Assembly (NCBI GenBank): GCA_015680685.1
Contig: MNCI01004879.1
Span: 143,443-207,442, forward strand
Source: Gnetum montanum
Taxonomy: Eukaryota; Streptophyta; Gnetopsida; Gnetales; Gnetaceae
DNA: 64,000 nt
Reading direction: 5' to 3'
Shown here: piece after piece, positions 1 to 10,096 of the stretch
Numbering within the stretch: position 1 is the stretch's first letter
Layout: every line of letters starts with the position of its first letter
The notes under the pieces: generated by a model
What the model was told of the DNA's origin: nothing
The model's database searches: none
Seen by the model: the letters and a program-made list of their open reading frames with translations, nothing else
Made by a program: the position numbers and the translations under genes

Positions 1-1739
1 ATGTGCTATTACGGTATGCGGTTTTGAAAAATGAAATGATTGCATTGTGTGTAAACTACAAATGACTTATCTTAAAGAGATTTAGGCAACTTTGCCAAGT
101 ACTGTGAGTTGTTGAGAGTTCCTATTTTGTTCAATTACCTAGTCTACGCGGTCCTTATAATACCTAATTGTAACAAATGAAATTTTGCAAAAAAATTTGA
201 GCACAACTCCGTGAATCTACTTCTAATTTTCCCTAGAGAAAGAGATAGTTCCACAAGAAAACTAGAAATAGAGTAAGATTCAATGGAAATAGACAGAAAA
301 GAAAGCAGATTTGTGTTAAGGCCTCAAATATTTAAACAAGGTAAAATGATACGAGTAAACACTTTGCAATAAAGCTATCCCAAATTCAATATCTACGAAT
401 TGTTCAAACTTCCAAGGCTCAAATAAGCAATTTCTTCAAGACAATCCTACTACATTAACAAAAAATTGCTGCGTAAACTATCACGTACGAGACTCCATTT
501 TGGCTAGATAATGGATGTCAACAATTGCATTAAACAGAACCTTCAAAAGACTTGAAAATTTTTTATTGAAATACGACAGAGATTCACTTTAAAGATAAAA
601 AGAAGCTATTCTGGTCCCATCAAAATACCAAAGATTTTCTGAACCCTCTTGACTATTGAATCATTCAACGACATGACTACAAGCAGAGGCTCTCTTACAA
701 CGATCTCAATAGTAGTTCTTATACGTTGCACAATAATCAAATTTACTACTAAAATGCTCTTAAGGATTTCAAACACAAGCGCTTCTATGGAAAAATTTTA
801 ATAGAAATCTTCTATTATGCAACAAGAAACAATAAGAGCAATCTAAAAATCCCAAAATTATTTGCCAAGGATGATACTATCTAAACCACTAGCTAAACAA
901 TTTAGACAAAATAAAAATAAAACATAACTCATAAGACTATGACAAAGAGGCTGAAATATTTTCTTTAGCTAGTCATCTTACAAGCAATCTTTCACATTTT
1001 ATTCTTTACAATGCTCTTCCAAGACCCAAAGTGTGTCTCCAAGTGAGAGCTAGTAATCCTCCAAAGTGTGTTGTATTGTTCCGCCCCCTCCCCCCCTCCT
1101 TGTTCTATGTTTTCTCTTACCCATGAAGACTTTTTATAGAGTTCATAAGATAGTTACATTCTAAAATATCTTAGCTAACTTTTCTCTCAAGTAAGGAGGT
1201 TAATTACTTGCCCAACAAGTTAGGTAAGTTACAAAAAATTTGGATGGTTGTAACCACCATAGAGATAAAAAAGCTGCAGCTGAAAAATGTTCCATTTAAT
1301 TGACAAGTGGCCCTTTAGTCGCCAAGTGGTCACCATGGAGATAAATAAGTTGTAGTTGACAAGTGGCCTTTTTAGTTGCCAAGTGTCTTCATGGCAATCA
1401 AAATTAAAATTAGTTACAAACATCATAGTTGTAACTATCATAGGAAGTTACAACTTCCATAGGAATAAAAGGGATAATAGCCAAATGTCCCCTTTATATA
1501 GGACATTATACAAATATCCCATAACTTTATTTTCCTTTTTAAATCATAAAATATTTTGTTAATATATAAATATATATGTACATGTGTAATATTTCTCCAT
1601 CTTTCTTATGCTTAGGACCCATGATTTGCTTCCTGCCTGCAATCAACCTCTTTAATGCTCAATTTTATTAAAAAATACATTTACCAGATATCACTTGTAT
1701 ATGCATTTCACATTTAAATAAGCATTTTCTAGTTCTTTC
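1..1739. other. AT-rich spacer, no gene seen
   Basis: No reading frame of credible length or recognisable domain was found on either strand. Local structure: a pyrimidine tract of mostly C at about 1081-1101, and an imperfect two-copy repeat with period near 77 bp at about 1255-1400, in which the words CACCAT-AGATAAA and GACAAGTGGCC recur. Nothing ties it to a named element. Confidence 0.5.
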
Positions 1740-3600
1740 CATCTTTGAATAAGGCATGGGAAGTCGTCGATGTAAAGGAATTGGAGTGAATTCATGTTTG
1801 TAAGCACGTCCATCCAATTTTCCTCCAACTCAGAGCAATATCCCTAATCTACTATTTCTAGAGATGGGAGAGACTGAAATGTTGCACCTAACCTCTTGAG
1901 ATTTTTGCAGCCCCACACGGATAGAAACTTAAGGGACATCAATCTCCCAATGTTTCCTGGAAGCTCTTCTAGACTCACAGACTCCAAAAGATCCAGTACC
2001 TATAACAACGAAAGGTTCCCCATGCTCAAAGGTAGTTGTACAACTTCTCTACAGCGTTGGACTATTAATTCTTTCAATAAAATATACTATCCAATACTCT
2101 ATGGAAGTTCTCTTAATGCAATGTTACTGATCCACATATGCTGGAGATGCAGTAGGGTATGGAGTTCATTAGGCAGCTACACCAATTGTTCAGCGTCCTN
2201 TAGCAGGGTATGGAGTTCATTAGGCAGCTACACCAATTGTTCAGCGTCCTCCAAGGATAACTCTACCAAGGACTTCATATGTGATATGAGTCCTGCTGGT
2301 ATTTCTCTCAAATATTCTCCTTCTAAACTTAAGAGCTCTAGATTTAACATTTGGGATATAGGCTCAACAATAACCAGTTTTTCACTATCTGTTATTATTG
2401 ACTCGTGCTTGAAGTGGAGGCGTAACTACTTCAAGTTGGATGGCAACTAGTGTAAAAGCACGGTGTTGGTGGGTGCATACAACAGGGTCCTCAGCTCTCG
2501 GCATTGCTTCCCATAAATAAGCGGCGACTGTGATTTTGATGTCATTGAATGCCAATAAAGAAGGTTGGGAAAAGCTTCCTTACATTCACCTTCAATTTCA
2601 ATGAAATTTTAGTAACATTTATTTGTATCCTCATAATTTGTGGATAGAATTCGGAGGGATGAGGACATGGCGTCAAGCTTGTGAGAAGGCGGGATCAGTG
2701 TTTCTTCATCTTCCACAACCTCTTGCAAATAAATTCCTTTGATGTTGCATAAATTATGAGGATCAGTCGACTCGAGCATAGATCAGAATTGCGAGATAGT
2801 GGTGATCCTACTGCTATGCGAGATTTACCTCGTACAGATCATTGATTTGCTACTTTAAGGTTTTGACCTCGGCTTCGCTGAGTGGCTTTGAGGTATGGAG
2901 AAATAGGGTTTTGTTATAGAGAATATTGAAAATGTACAGTGAAGTTTTGATCTGGCCTCCCATGAGCAGTTCTCCTATATTCTATCATCATTGGCCAATC
3001 CACGCAAAGCTCTCTCGGTAGTTGGAGTTCGCTTAAAGCTCCTAGTTGAACACTAAATACTCAAGAACCAGTGCTTTGCTCAGAGACAAGGCAAGCAAAT
3101 CATCACTAATGGATCTGACCATGAACAAAATACTCTCTGTGATTCTGATATTCTTTCTGTGTCTTAATTGGCAAATGCAATCAATATTTTCATTGGGCAT
3201 GGTTCTCTCAAAATCCTTCCATGGTATTTTAGATGTTGAATTGGTCAAAAAACCTATATCTTTCTTCCTACTTGTTGAGGCCAGATTCCCAAGATATGCT
3301 GCAGAACTTGAGGATATTTTTTTATTCTTCCAAGTCCAAAGATTTTGGGTCCCTCGAACACTGCCAAAACTGAACAGTGACCGATATGCCTAAGCCTACT
3401 GAGTTCTTCTACAAAACCCATGCCAACAGCTCGTTTATTACCTAGAACCCTGAAGAAGCCCTTTTCTATTTTCTACCTTTTCATGTTGAAAAGCCTGAAT
3501 TGAAGTCTACTTCCAGTGTTTCAAGGTTCTAAGATGATACGTAGATGAAGAACAACATGTTAGCGGTCCTGTACTCATTAGTGGAGACTTGTAAGCTTGA
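1740..3600 (-). pseudogene. Leucine-rich repeat part of an NLR disease-resistance-type gene, decayed
   Basis: Read on the minus strand, this stretch gives repeated plant-type LRR units of about 24 residues, spread over frames and broken by stops. About 2260-2315 reads REIPAGLISHMKSLVEL; about 2220-2240 gives LPNELHTL; about 1900-1970 gives LPGNIGRLMSLKFLSVWGC followed by KNLKRLGA and SLPSLEIVD. The pattern LxxLPxxIGxLxSLxxLxLxxC is typical of LRRs in TIR- or CC-NB-ARC-LRR receptors. Upstream on the same strand (about 2700-3600) the frame fragments include SISDDLLALSLSKALVLEYL and NLETLEVDF, which may be earlier repeats or a linker. No P-loop, TIR or NB-ARC motif is visible, so only the C-terminal half survives. 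Many stops and frame changes make this a pseudogene. NLRs act in cytoplasmic immune sensing; no function is expected here. Assignment to LRR is secure, to the NLR class probable. Confidence 0.7.
2151..2250. repeat. 49-bp direct duplication flanking a single N (assembly join)
   Basis: Bases 2151-2199 and 2202-2250 are the same apart from one base, and a single N sits at 2200. The copy ends exactly at the N. This is how an unmerged contig overlap looks, so the LRR relic is probably one unit shorter than it appears. Confidence 0.85.
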
Positions 3601-3719
3601 TATAGGAACGGTGCTCCCATATTTTTTCTTAAAGTAAGGGAATGCTGTTGTTAACTACATTTTAACTCTTATTCTTTTTCTCTACAAACTGAAATTCTTT
3701 CCACTTCTCCAACTATCAA

Positions 3720-4800
3720 ATTGCAAGAACCTTTAACTAGTTTTCTCATGCCAACCTATTCCATGAAATGGCCAAAATGTGCCAACAATTTCCATCCATG
3801 TCTGAGATCCTAAATGCTTTGTTGTCATATCCTTTTGTGATTAGGAAAGGCCCTTCCTAGTTGGTTGAGAATTTATCTACATACTCATAGACAACTTTGA
3901 GGACTAGGTCACCTTCCTTGATCTTACACTTGGTCAAGTTATGGTTGTGCTATTGTTTTTGCCTCTCTTGATAACACTCGATGTGAGAAAGCATTCACAC
4001 TTGCTACTCCTTCACCAATTTTAGGTTCATAGTTCACAGCTCCTTATGTTGTTCATCATTGATGAGTTAGACAAGGCTATTTGGAGTGATGGCACCTACA
4101 ATTCAAAAGGTAGAATAGCTTCAAAACCATAAACTAGGCTATAAGAAGTTATACTAATTTTCGTACGATAGGTTGTTAGGCCCAAAGTGCATGGACAACC
4201 CACTCATGCCACTTGTGCTTGCTGTTGTTCAACATCTTTTTAAGAAAGTTAATGATGGCCTTATTGCTTGCTTCTACTTGTTCGTTGGCTTGAGGGGAAT
4301 ATGGTGATGACAAAGAGTGCTTAATTGCTAGGTTGTGATAGAAATTCTTGGTTTCTTGGCTTCTAAACTATGGTTCATTGTCTATAACTATGGTCATAGA
4401 AATGCCATAATAGACTACAATGTTATCCAATATAAATCTATAGACTTGTTCTGATGTTGTCCTTCTTAGGGGAATAGATTCAATTCACTTCATGAAGTAT
4501 TTGGTTGTAGTGTTGATGAAACTATTCCTTGAGGAAGAATTAGGCATTATGGGTTCAATGATATCCAATCCCCACTGTTGAAATGACCATGTTATCTGAG
4601 TAGTATGTAACTCAGTTGAGGTACATGTATAAGGTTGCTATGCTCATGGCACGTGTCACAAGTTTTAACCTTCTATAGGTAGTCGTTTTTCATATAGGGC
4701 CAGTAATAGCCTAACCATTTAATCTTAGAGGTCATAGCTCTAGGTCCTATATGTTCCCCATAAGTACCCTCATGAACCTACTCTAGGACTATTCTAGCTT
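3720..4800 (-). pseudogene. Ty3/gypsy integrase, decayed
   Basis: All three integrase parts can be read on the minus strand across frames. The zinc-binding HHCC region lies at about 4630-4790: VHEGTYGEHIGPRAMTSK, then GYYWPYMKND and CDTCHEH. The catalytic core shows DIIEPI, IDNEP (relatives have TDNG) and SSPYSPQANEQVEASNK at about 4250-4310, so the three DDE residues can be placed. The C-terminal part has KEGDLVLKV and EGPFLITKGY (about 3840-3925), the GPF/Y module typical of Ty3/gypsy. The product would insert element DNA into the host genome. Stops and shifts between the blocks show it is dead. There is no chromodomain after the GPF/Y module that I can see. Confidence 0.85.
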
Positions 4801-5089
4801 TGATTTTGCCCAAGTACACTAACAATATGTCATCATAGGACCATCAACATAATGTGTTATCACCTACAATGACATACTACTTTGATCATTTATGTACAAC
4901 ATCCTTTTGAGTAGTAATTAGGCCTTGTGAAGATTCACAATGAATAAGGTAAAACTTGATATCGTCATACGACTCTCTTGTAGGAGGAATATGAACCACG
5001 AACATAAAAGTATCCTCAATGCTTTGTGTGATGGAAAAAACATAGTACATAGTCAAGGTGAACAACTTGCTAAACACATTAAGCATCAC

Positions 5090-5626
5090 ACTAAGGGTTA
5101 GTGTTGCAATTGCATCGGCTATAGCATTTTGTTTTTGGGATATATGTTGGATGTCAACTTCTATAAATTACTGTAATAATTATTTTCTTAAGTCACAATA
5201 AGGTTGTAAATGTTTGGCTTTACATGCATACACCTCTATTACTTGGTTAACCACAAGTTGAAAGTCACATTTGATCATGAAGTGCTTGATTCCTAGGTCA
5301 TAAGTTACCATCATCCCTTTGATCAAACCCTCATATTTTTCTATGTTTTTGGTTCATGGAAACTCAAATTGATAGGTGAAGGATCAGATTTCACTAGATG
5401 AAAAAGTTACGATGGTAGCAGCACTAGTCCCATGGGTAGTTGATGCTCCTTCAAAGTGCATGACAACCTCATAACCCTTGGGTATTTGGCTAATAGTGTT
5501 GACATGATCATTTGCAAACCTAGGATTTATGGTTGCATGGTCATTAATAGGTGATATGGTGAGTTTTATGGCTATAGCTTGACACTTTGTTGAGGACTGG
5601 GAAACATAATGAAGGTTAAACTCCAT
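5090..5626 (-). pseudogene. Ty3/gypsy RNase H domain, decayed
   Basis: The minus strand reads VVMHFEGASTTHGTSAA (about 5415-5470), then KYEGLIKGMMVTYDLGIKHF and IKCDFQLVVNQV (about 5220-5345), and ends QNAIADAIATL (about 5100-5135). This is the plant retroelement RNase H layout with the four acidic positions in FDGAS, EYE, DSQLVV and ADALA. Here the first aspartate is glutamate (HFEGAS); the other three acidic positions remain. The enzyme would strip RNA from the RNA:DNA hybrid during reverse transcription. A stop in the middle splits the domain. A further conserved-looking frame, 4886-5089, links it to the integrase. Confidence 0.8.
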
Positions 5627-5959
5627 GACTATGGCTTTTCATCAAGCTATATGACTACTCTTGTAGATATTGGTCATTATGGCTCTAAGTATTTTATCTT
5701 TGCAAATGACATTGACATAGCTTTTGAAGAGGTAGTGTCTCTACTTATTCAATGAAAAGACTAGTGCTAGACAATACTTCTTCACTTAAGTGTATAGTGT
5801 CTCATGGGAACCTAATGCATGGCTAAAGTAGTATACTTGCATTTTTGCTCTATCATCTCACTTATGATAAAGTAGAGAGGCAATGGATATGTTGGAGATG
5901 TCAAGGTAGATGTAAAACAGTTTACCCTCTTACAAAGGATGGACTATTGATAGTTATGC

Positions 5960-6440
5960 CAACTCTTACTTATGGTTTTTAAAGGCCTCTTGGCATTGAG
6001 CAATCCACTCATAGTGAATCCCTTTCTTAAGAAAGTGTTGCATGGATTGCAACTTATTCATAAAGCTAGTGATAAACCTAGAAATAAATTGTAATCTACT
6101 TTGCAATCCTTGAAGCTCCTTAAGGTAAGTTGGCACTACTAATTTGGATATGACCTTAACCTTATTAGGATTGACATGTATCCCTACTTTAGATACCAAA
6201 AAGCTAAGCATCTTACTAGTCTTAACACCAAAGAAACACTTGTTAGGATTAAGTCTAAGCTCATACTTAAGGAATCATGTAAGTACAAGGTATAGGTCAT
6301 GTGCATGGTTGTTGGCCATCTTGGACTTAATAGCTATATTGTCTATGTAATTGTTGAGCAAACCTAGAATGAGGTCAACAAGACTCGTAGGCTCAAGATC
6401 TAGGCTATGTGGTCAACAAGACTCTTAGGCTTAAGATCTA
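5960..6440 (-). pseudogene. Reverse transcriptase, palm end to connection
   Basis: Minus-strand translation gives NYIDNIAIKSK at about 6338-6355, the place of the RT catalytic box (normally YVDDIVVKSK), then LNPNKCFFGVKTSKMLSFLVS, KVGIHVNPNKVKVI and LKELQGLQSRLQFISRFI, ending KGIHYEWIAQCQEAFKNHK. The last blocks are the standard Ty3/gypsy thumb and connection, where relatives read KELRSLQGKLQFIRRFI. The open frame 5966-6211 is intact but short. The second catalytic aspartate is replaced by asparagine (YIDN), which would abolish polymerisation by itself. Sequence upstream of the box is absent. Confidence 0.85.
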
Positions 6441-6449
6441 GGAAATCAG
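6372..6449. repeat. 39-bp tandem duplication at the pol breakpoint
   Basis: GGTCAACAAGACT plus the following 26 bases occurs twice, starting at 6372 and 6411, with few differences. It lies exactly where the RT homology stops, so it may mark the rearrangement that removed the front of pol. Confidence 0.75.
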
Positions 6450-6720
6450 GGTTGATACATCATTCTACATCATTGTAAGGTTCACTTAGGCTCAAAGGAA
6501 AACTAATCTATTCCTAGGTATTGATACTTCAATCCTGCATGTCAACCATAAGCAGATTAAGTGGCACCTAGGTAAAGATGACTAAATAATGTCATAATGC
6601 TATACAATTATGCAAATCCATGCTATAAAATGTAAATAGAAGGTGAATAGGATTGTATAAGGCTATAAGAGATAGAAAGAGAAAAATAAAATGAAGGCTA
6701 AACAAAGGTCAAGCAAAGGC
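6450..6720. other. Spacer beside the pol relic, no gene seen
   Basis: AT-rich sequence with no recognisable coding potential. Words such as GGCTAAACAAGG begin here and carry on into the tandem repeat that follows; similar words occur upstream of the gag at 38262 (about 38275-38340). Confidence 0.4.
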
Positions 6721-7030
6721 TAAATAAGGCTGAAATAAGTTGAAGCATAACAAGGTAGAACAAGGTCAATTGAGGTCACAAGCTTGTTAGTTTAAGGTCA
6801 TAGTGGGCCATGGTCACATGGTGCCAAATGGTGATTAGGGAAGGTCAACCCCACCATTCAATATCAATCAAAGGCTAAATAAGGATGAAACAAGTTGAAG
6901 CATAACAAGGTTGAACAAGGTCAACTGAGGTCACAAACTTATTAGTTTAAGGTCATAGTGGGCCATAGTCACATGGTGCTAAATGGTGGTTAGGGAAGGT
7001 CAACCCCACCATTCAATATTAATAAAAGGC
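6721..7030. repeat. 155-bp tandem repeat, two copies
   Basis: Two adjacent copies begin at 6721 and 6876, and a third partial start (TAAACAAG) is at 7031, giving a period of 155 bp. Each contains GAAGCATAACAAGG, GGTCATAGTGGGCCATRGTC and GGTCAACCCCACCATTC. The copies differ at scattered positions, so this is an old duplication and not an assembly join. 7031-7340 continues as AT-rich sequence without a gene. Confidence 0.85.
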
Positions 7031-7339
7031 TAAACAAGACTATATGGGGCTATAATGTAGAGAATAAAGGCAAATACATTGAGATATAAGTAGTATTGAG
7101 GTCAAACAAGGTCATCAATGCAACAATTATCAAAATAGGCCATAATATGATGAAACAATGCCAAATAAGGCAAGGTGGGACAAATATGGTGAATCTTGAC
7201 CAAAATACAATAAAAATGATTATATTTTGATAGTTTTAGGCCTTAGTGGATCATGGTTTTAGGCTACAATGGTCATAGGTAAGTTTAGGCATTAATCAGT
7301 GCTATTTTGAGGTTATTTGAGCTAAAAAGCAAGGTTTTT

Positions 7340-10085
7340 GGGGGCATCCACATTGGACCCACACTAGATTTACACTAGCTAGCATGGATGTGGTGACCCC
7401 CCAATGTGGATGGGACATCTAGGTTATTTTTTAGGCTAATTTTGAGTAGTTTTCAACTTCTAGTTACTTGCATGTTAGCATAATGAACTGGGAAAGGGAA
7501 TAGGCTAGTTTGGCATTAGTTTCAAACCTTGGAAATCCCTATTGAAGCCTTAATTTGCAATCCACACTGGATCCATGCTAGCCAACTTGGACCTAGCATG
7601 GATATTAATGGAAATGGATTGCATGACATCCAGAGGATTACAATTAGGTTTCAATGGTCTTTCCAAGGCAGTGCAGGGCTAGATTTGTCAAAATTGGTCA
7701 TTTTGGAGGTTGAAAATGACAAAAAAGAAGGGTTTAAAGTTATATCCCCCTATTCAATGCTAGCCATCATGGATGAAATGGGGCTTAGCATAGATAATAC
7801 AAATCTAGACTATAATAGGGTCAAACAAGGTTGGATTTGCAACTGAGATCAAGTTTTTATACTTGTGCACTCCCAAACTAGGTTTGAGGTCATTTTGGAG
7901 GGGCTTTAAACATTAAATCAAGTTGGAACTAGTATCCACACTGGATTCACATTTGTCAGCATGGATGAATAGGGGTGCTTTTGCTTTTTGATCCTAGGAT
8001 GGTTTTGGGAGCAAATTGACCACGTTTTTAGGCTTTTAAGGCTAGAAATAGTGCATTCTAGGATTTTTGATTAATTTTGACTATGTTTGAAGGTAGTTTG
8101 GGGTCATGCATGATTATCCATCCCTCCCCCCACCTTATCCATGTTGGGAAGCATGGATGAGGGGCCATGGTATGTTTTGAGGCTAAAATGGGGATAGACA
8201 AGTGCCAGCTTAAGGCTACTTGGGTTCTAGGCTTTATTGGTGTAGGTTTCTAGTCTCTAGGTATATCGATTTGCTATCAAACATTGAAAGGTAGGCCATC
8301 CATGCTAGATCCATGCTACCTAGCATGGATTAGGCCTTCCCCAGCATGGATAGACTAAAAATGCTAGATCTAGGCCTATTTGACAACAGATTGACCATGC
8401 ATGTCAACTCCTAGAATCATCAGTGTCAAGGGTTAGGATTTGAGGTAAAAGTTTGGTAGTTTTGAGGGCTTCTAAGTGCTTTTAGAGGTTACTCCTTTGG
8501 ATCCACACTGGGTCTACATTGGCTAGCATGAAGGAGCAAAGGGTATCAATTTTTGGCTTTTTTTTAATCAATTTTGCTCATGCATGTGCATCTCCAAGAT
8601 TTCCATTGTCAATGGTCGAAGTATAAGATTAAAATTTGGTAGTTTTAAAGCTTTTTGAATGGTTTTGGACTTACCCCTCTTGATCCATGTTGGATCCATG
8701 ATGGCTAGCATGGATACAACATGGAGAATTCTAGAAGGTCGTTTTCTCATAGTTTTTGATCAATTTTGGGAAGTTTGAGGGCTATGGGAGGTGCTACCAG
8801 GGTTCTAGGATGCATGCAAGGCCATTTGGTATCATTTCAAGTTGTTTATGAGCTTCCTAGGGATCTCCCCCTTAGCATCCAAACTAGATCCATAGTGTGG
8901 ATGAGGGTGGGGGGTGTGGGGGTGGGGAAGAGGGGGATGGGTGGATGGGACACTAGTGTGGAAGAAAGGATGACCATGAAATGGAGTTGGTTTTATTAGG
9001 TTTTGGCTACTAGAGTCCTTGAGAGAGTAAGAAAGTTAACATATGTCAATTTTGATGCAAATCCTAAGAGTTTTAGCCATACCCCCATTCATCCACATTG
9101 GGTAGAATGGATGAGATTCCCTTCCATTATGGATCAATTTGGATTCAAGTTCTTAACCACTTTTGATAGGATTTGATAGGCCTTTGAAGTTATTGAGATT
9201 GCAGTGGTTAAGGATCAAGGTTTAGTATCAAAATCCATCCATTTAAAGACTCCTTGGTGCCTCATGTAGTCATACCCCCTTCATTCACACTAGGTAGTAT
9301 GGCCCTAGCATGGATGAGTGGGGGATGATAGCTTTTTATCATTTTTGGTTAATTTCAAGGTGTTTGAAGGTTTTGGAAGGGTTTAGCAGTGTTGTAAGGC
9401 CACTAGGATAAGTTTTAAGGCTATTTTTGGTTGTAACATATATTTCTTGCATATCCCTAGGGAATCCATGATGGGAAATGTGGATAGAGGATTCCCTAGT
9501 GTAGAGATAGTTTAATATGTGACAATTAGCTCAAGTATTGACAATTTTCCACTACTAGAGGCCAAGGAAGGATGTCTAGGCTATTGAAGTGAACTTTATG
9601 GATGTTTAAGGTTATGGTAAGTGATTTTTTGAATATCCCCAGGGCATCAATGCTGGGTAGTGTGAATGTGGGGTTCACTAGTATGGAGAGCATGTTTAGA
9701 TGCCAAAAAGAAGTTGTTTTTGGCCATTCTATGTTATTGAAAGTTGATAAGAGGTGTTAGAGTCAAAATATGTTAACTAGGTTGTTGATTTTGGTAATTT
9801 TGGTGATCCCTCCATCCATCCATGTTAGATTCATGTTGGGAAACATGGATGAACCTCCCCTCAACTTGGATGAGCCAAATTTAAAACTTCTAGGCAGTTT
9901 CGATTGGGTTCAACAATTTTTTGAGGTTGTCGAGGGTGACCAGAGGAGCTTAAGGCTATGTGAGGCCTACCCTAGGGTCAGATTAGGGCTTAGCAAGCAC
10001 TAGAGGATGCATATGGATATTACCCCTCTTGGTAAATGTTAGATCCATGTTGGATAGTGTTCCCCTAGTGTTCCCCATGTTTAGA
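7340..10085. repeat. Strongly diverged tandem array, period about 190 bp, about 15 units
   Basis: A core resembling CATCCACACTGGATCCATGC plus TAGCTAGCATGGATG recurs at about 7344, 7559, 7747, 7934, 8120, 8298, 8507, 8687, 8875, 9089, 9281, 9460, 9645, 9815 and 10035. Spacings are 170-220 bp, mostly 178-192. The core itself is palindromic in part (TCCATGCTAGCTAGCATGGA-like). Between cores, GGTTTTGAGG, TTTTGGCCAT and AGGCTA-type words recur. Short frames such as 7529-7846 and 9770-10003 are by-products of the repeat and not genes. The array ends about 12 bases before the gag start at 10097. Similar, weaker cores appear at about 38450-40120. It could be a satellite, or the internal repeats of an LTR or leader of the family 2 element. 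Confidence 0.7.
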
Positions 10086-10096
10086 TACCTAAAATC

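Larger units (their letters stand above)
3640..6440 (-). mobile_element. Orphan Ty3/gypsy pol relic: RT end, RNase H, integrase
   Basis: The minus strand runs reverse transcriptase (C-terminal part), RNase H, then integrase, the order that separates Ty3/gypsy from Ty1/copia. The relic begins just upstream of the RT catalytic motif, so RT fingers, protease and gag are missing, and no LTR was recognised at either end. The left end abuts the LRR relic; the right end runs into tandem repeats. Stops occur in all three domains, so it is inactive. It is the only RT/integrase sequence found in the window. It may belong to the Tat-like family whose gag-protease copies lie at 34690-38262 and 61010-64000, because similar repeats flank both; this is inference. 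Confidence 0.8.

Noticed and set aside
1896-2450. A 184-codon plus-strand frame
   Set aside because: Antisense of the LRR units and lengthened by the false duplication at the N in 2200.
3046-3393. A 115-codon plus-strand frame
   Set aside because: It is the complement of the LRR-gene relic; the minus strand carries the better signal.
7529-9003. Frames of 60-105 codons in the array
   Set aside because: They follow the repeat units, lack domains and are not shared from unit to unit.
7340-10085. CRISPR-like array
   Set aside because: Plant DNA, units diverged, period about 190 bp, no identical direct repeats with unique spacers.
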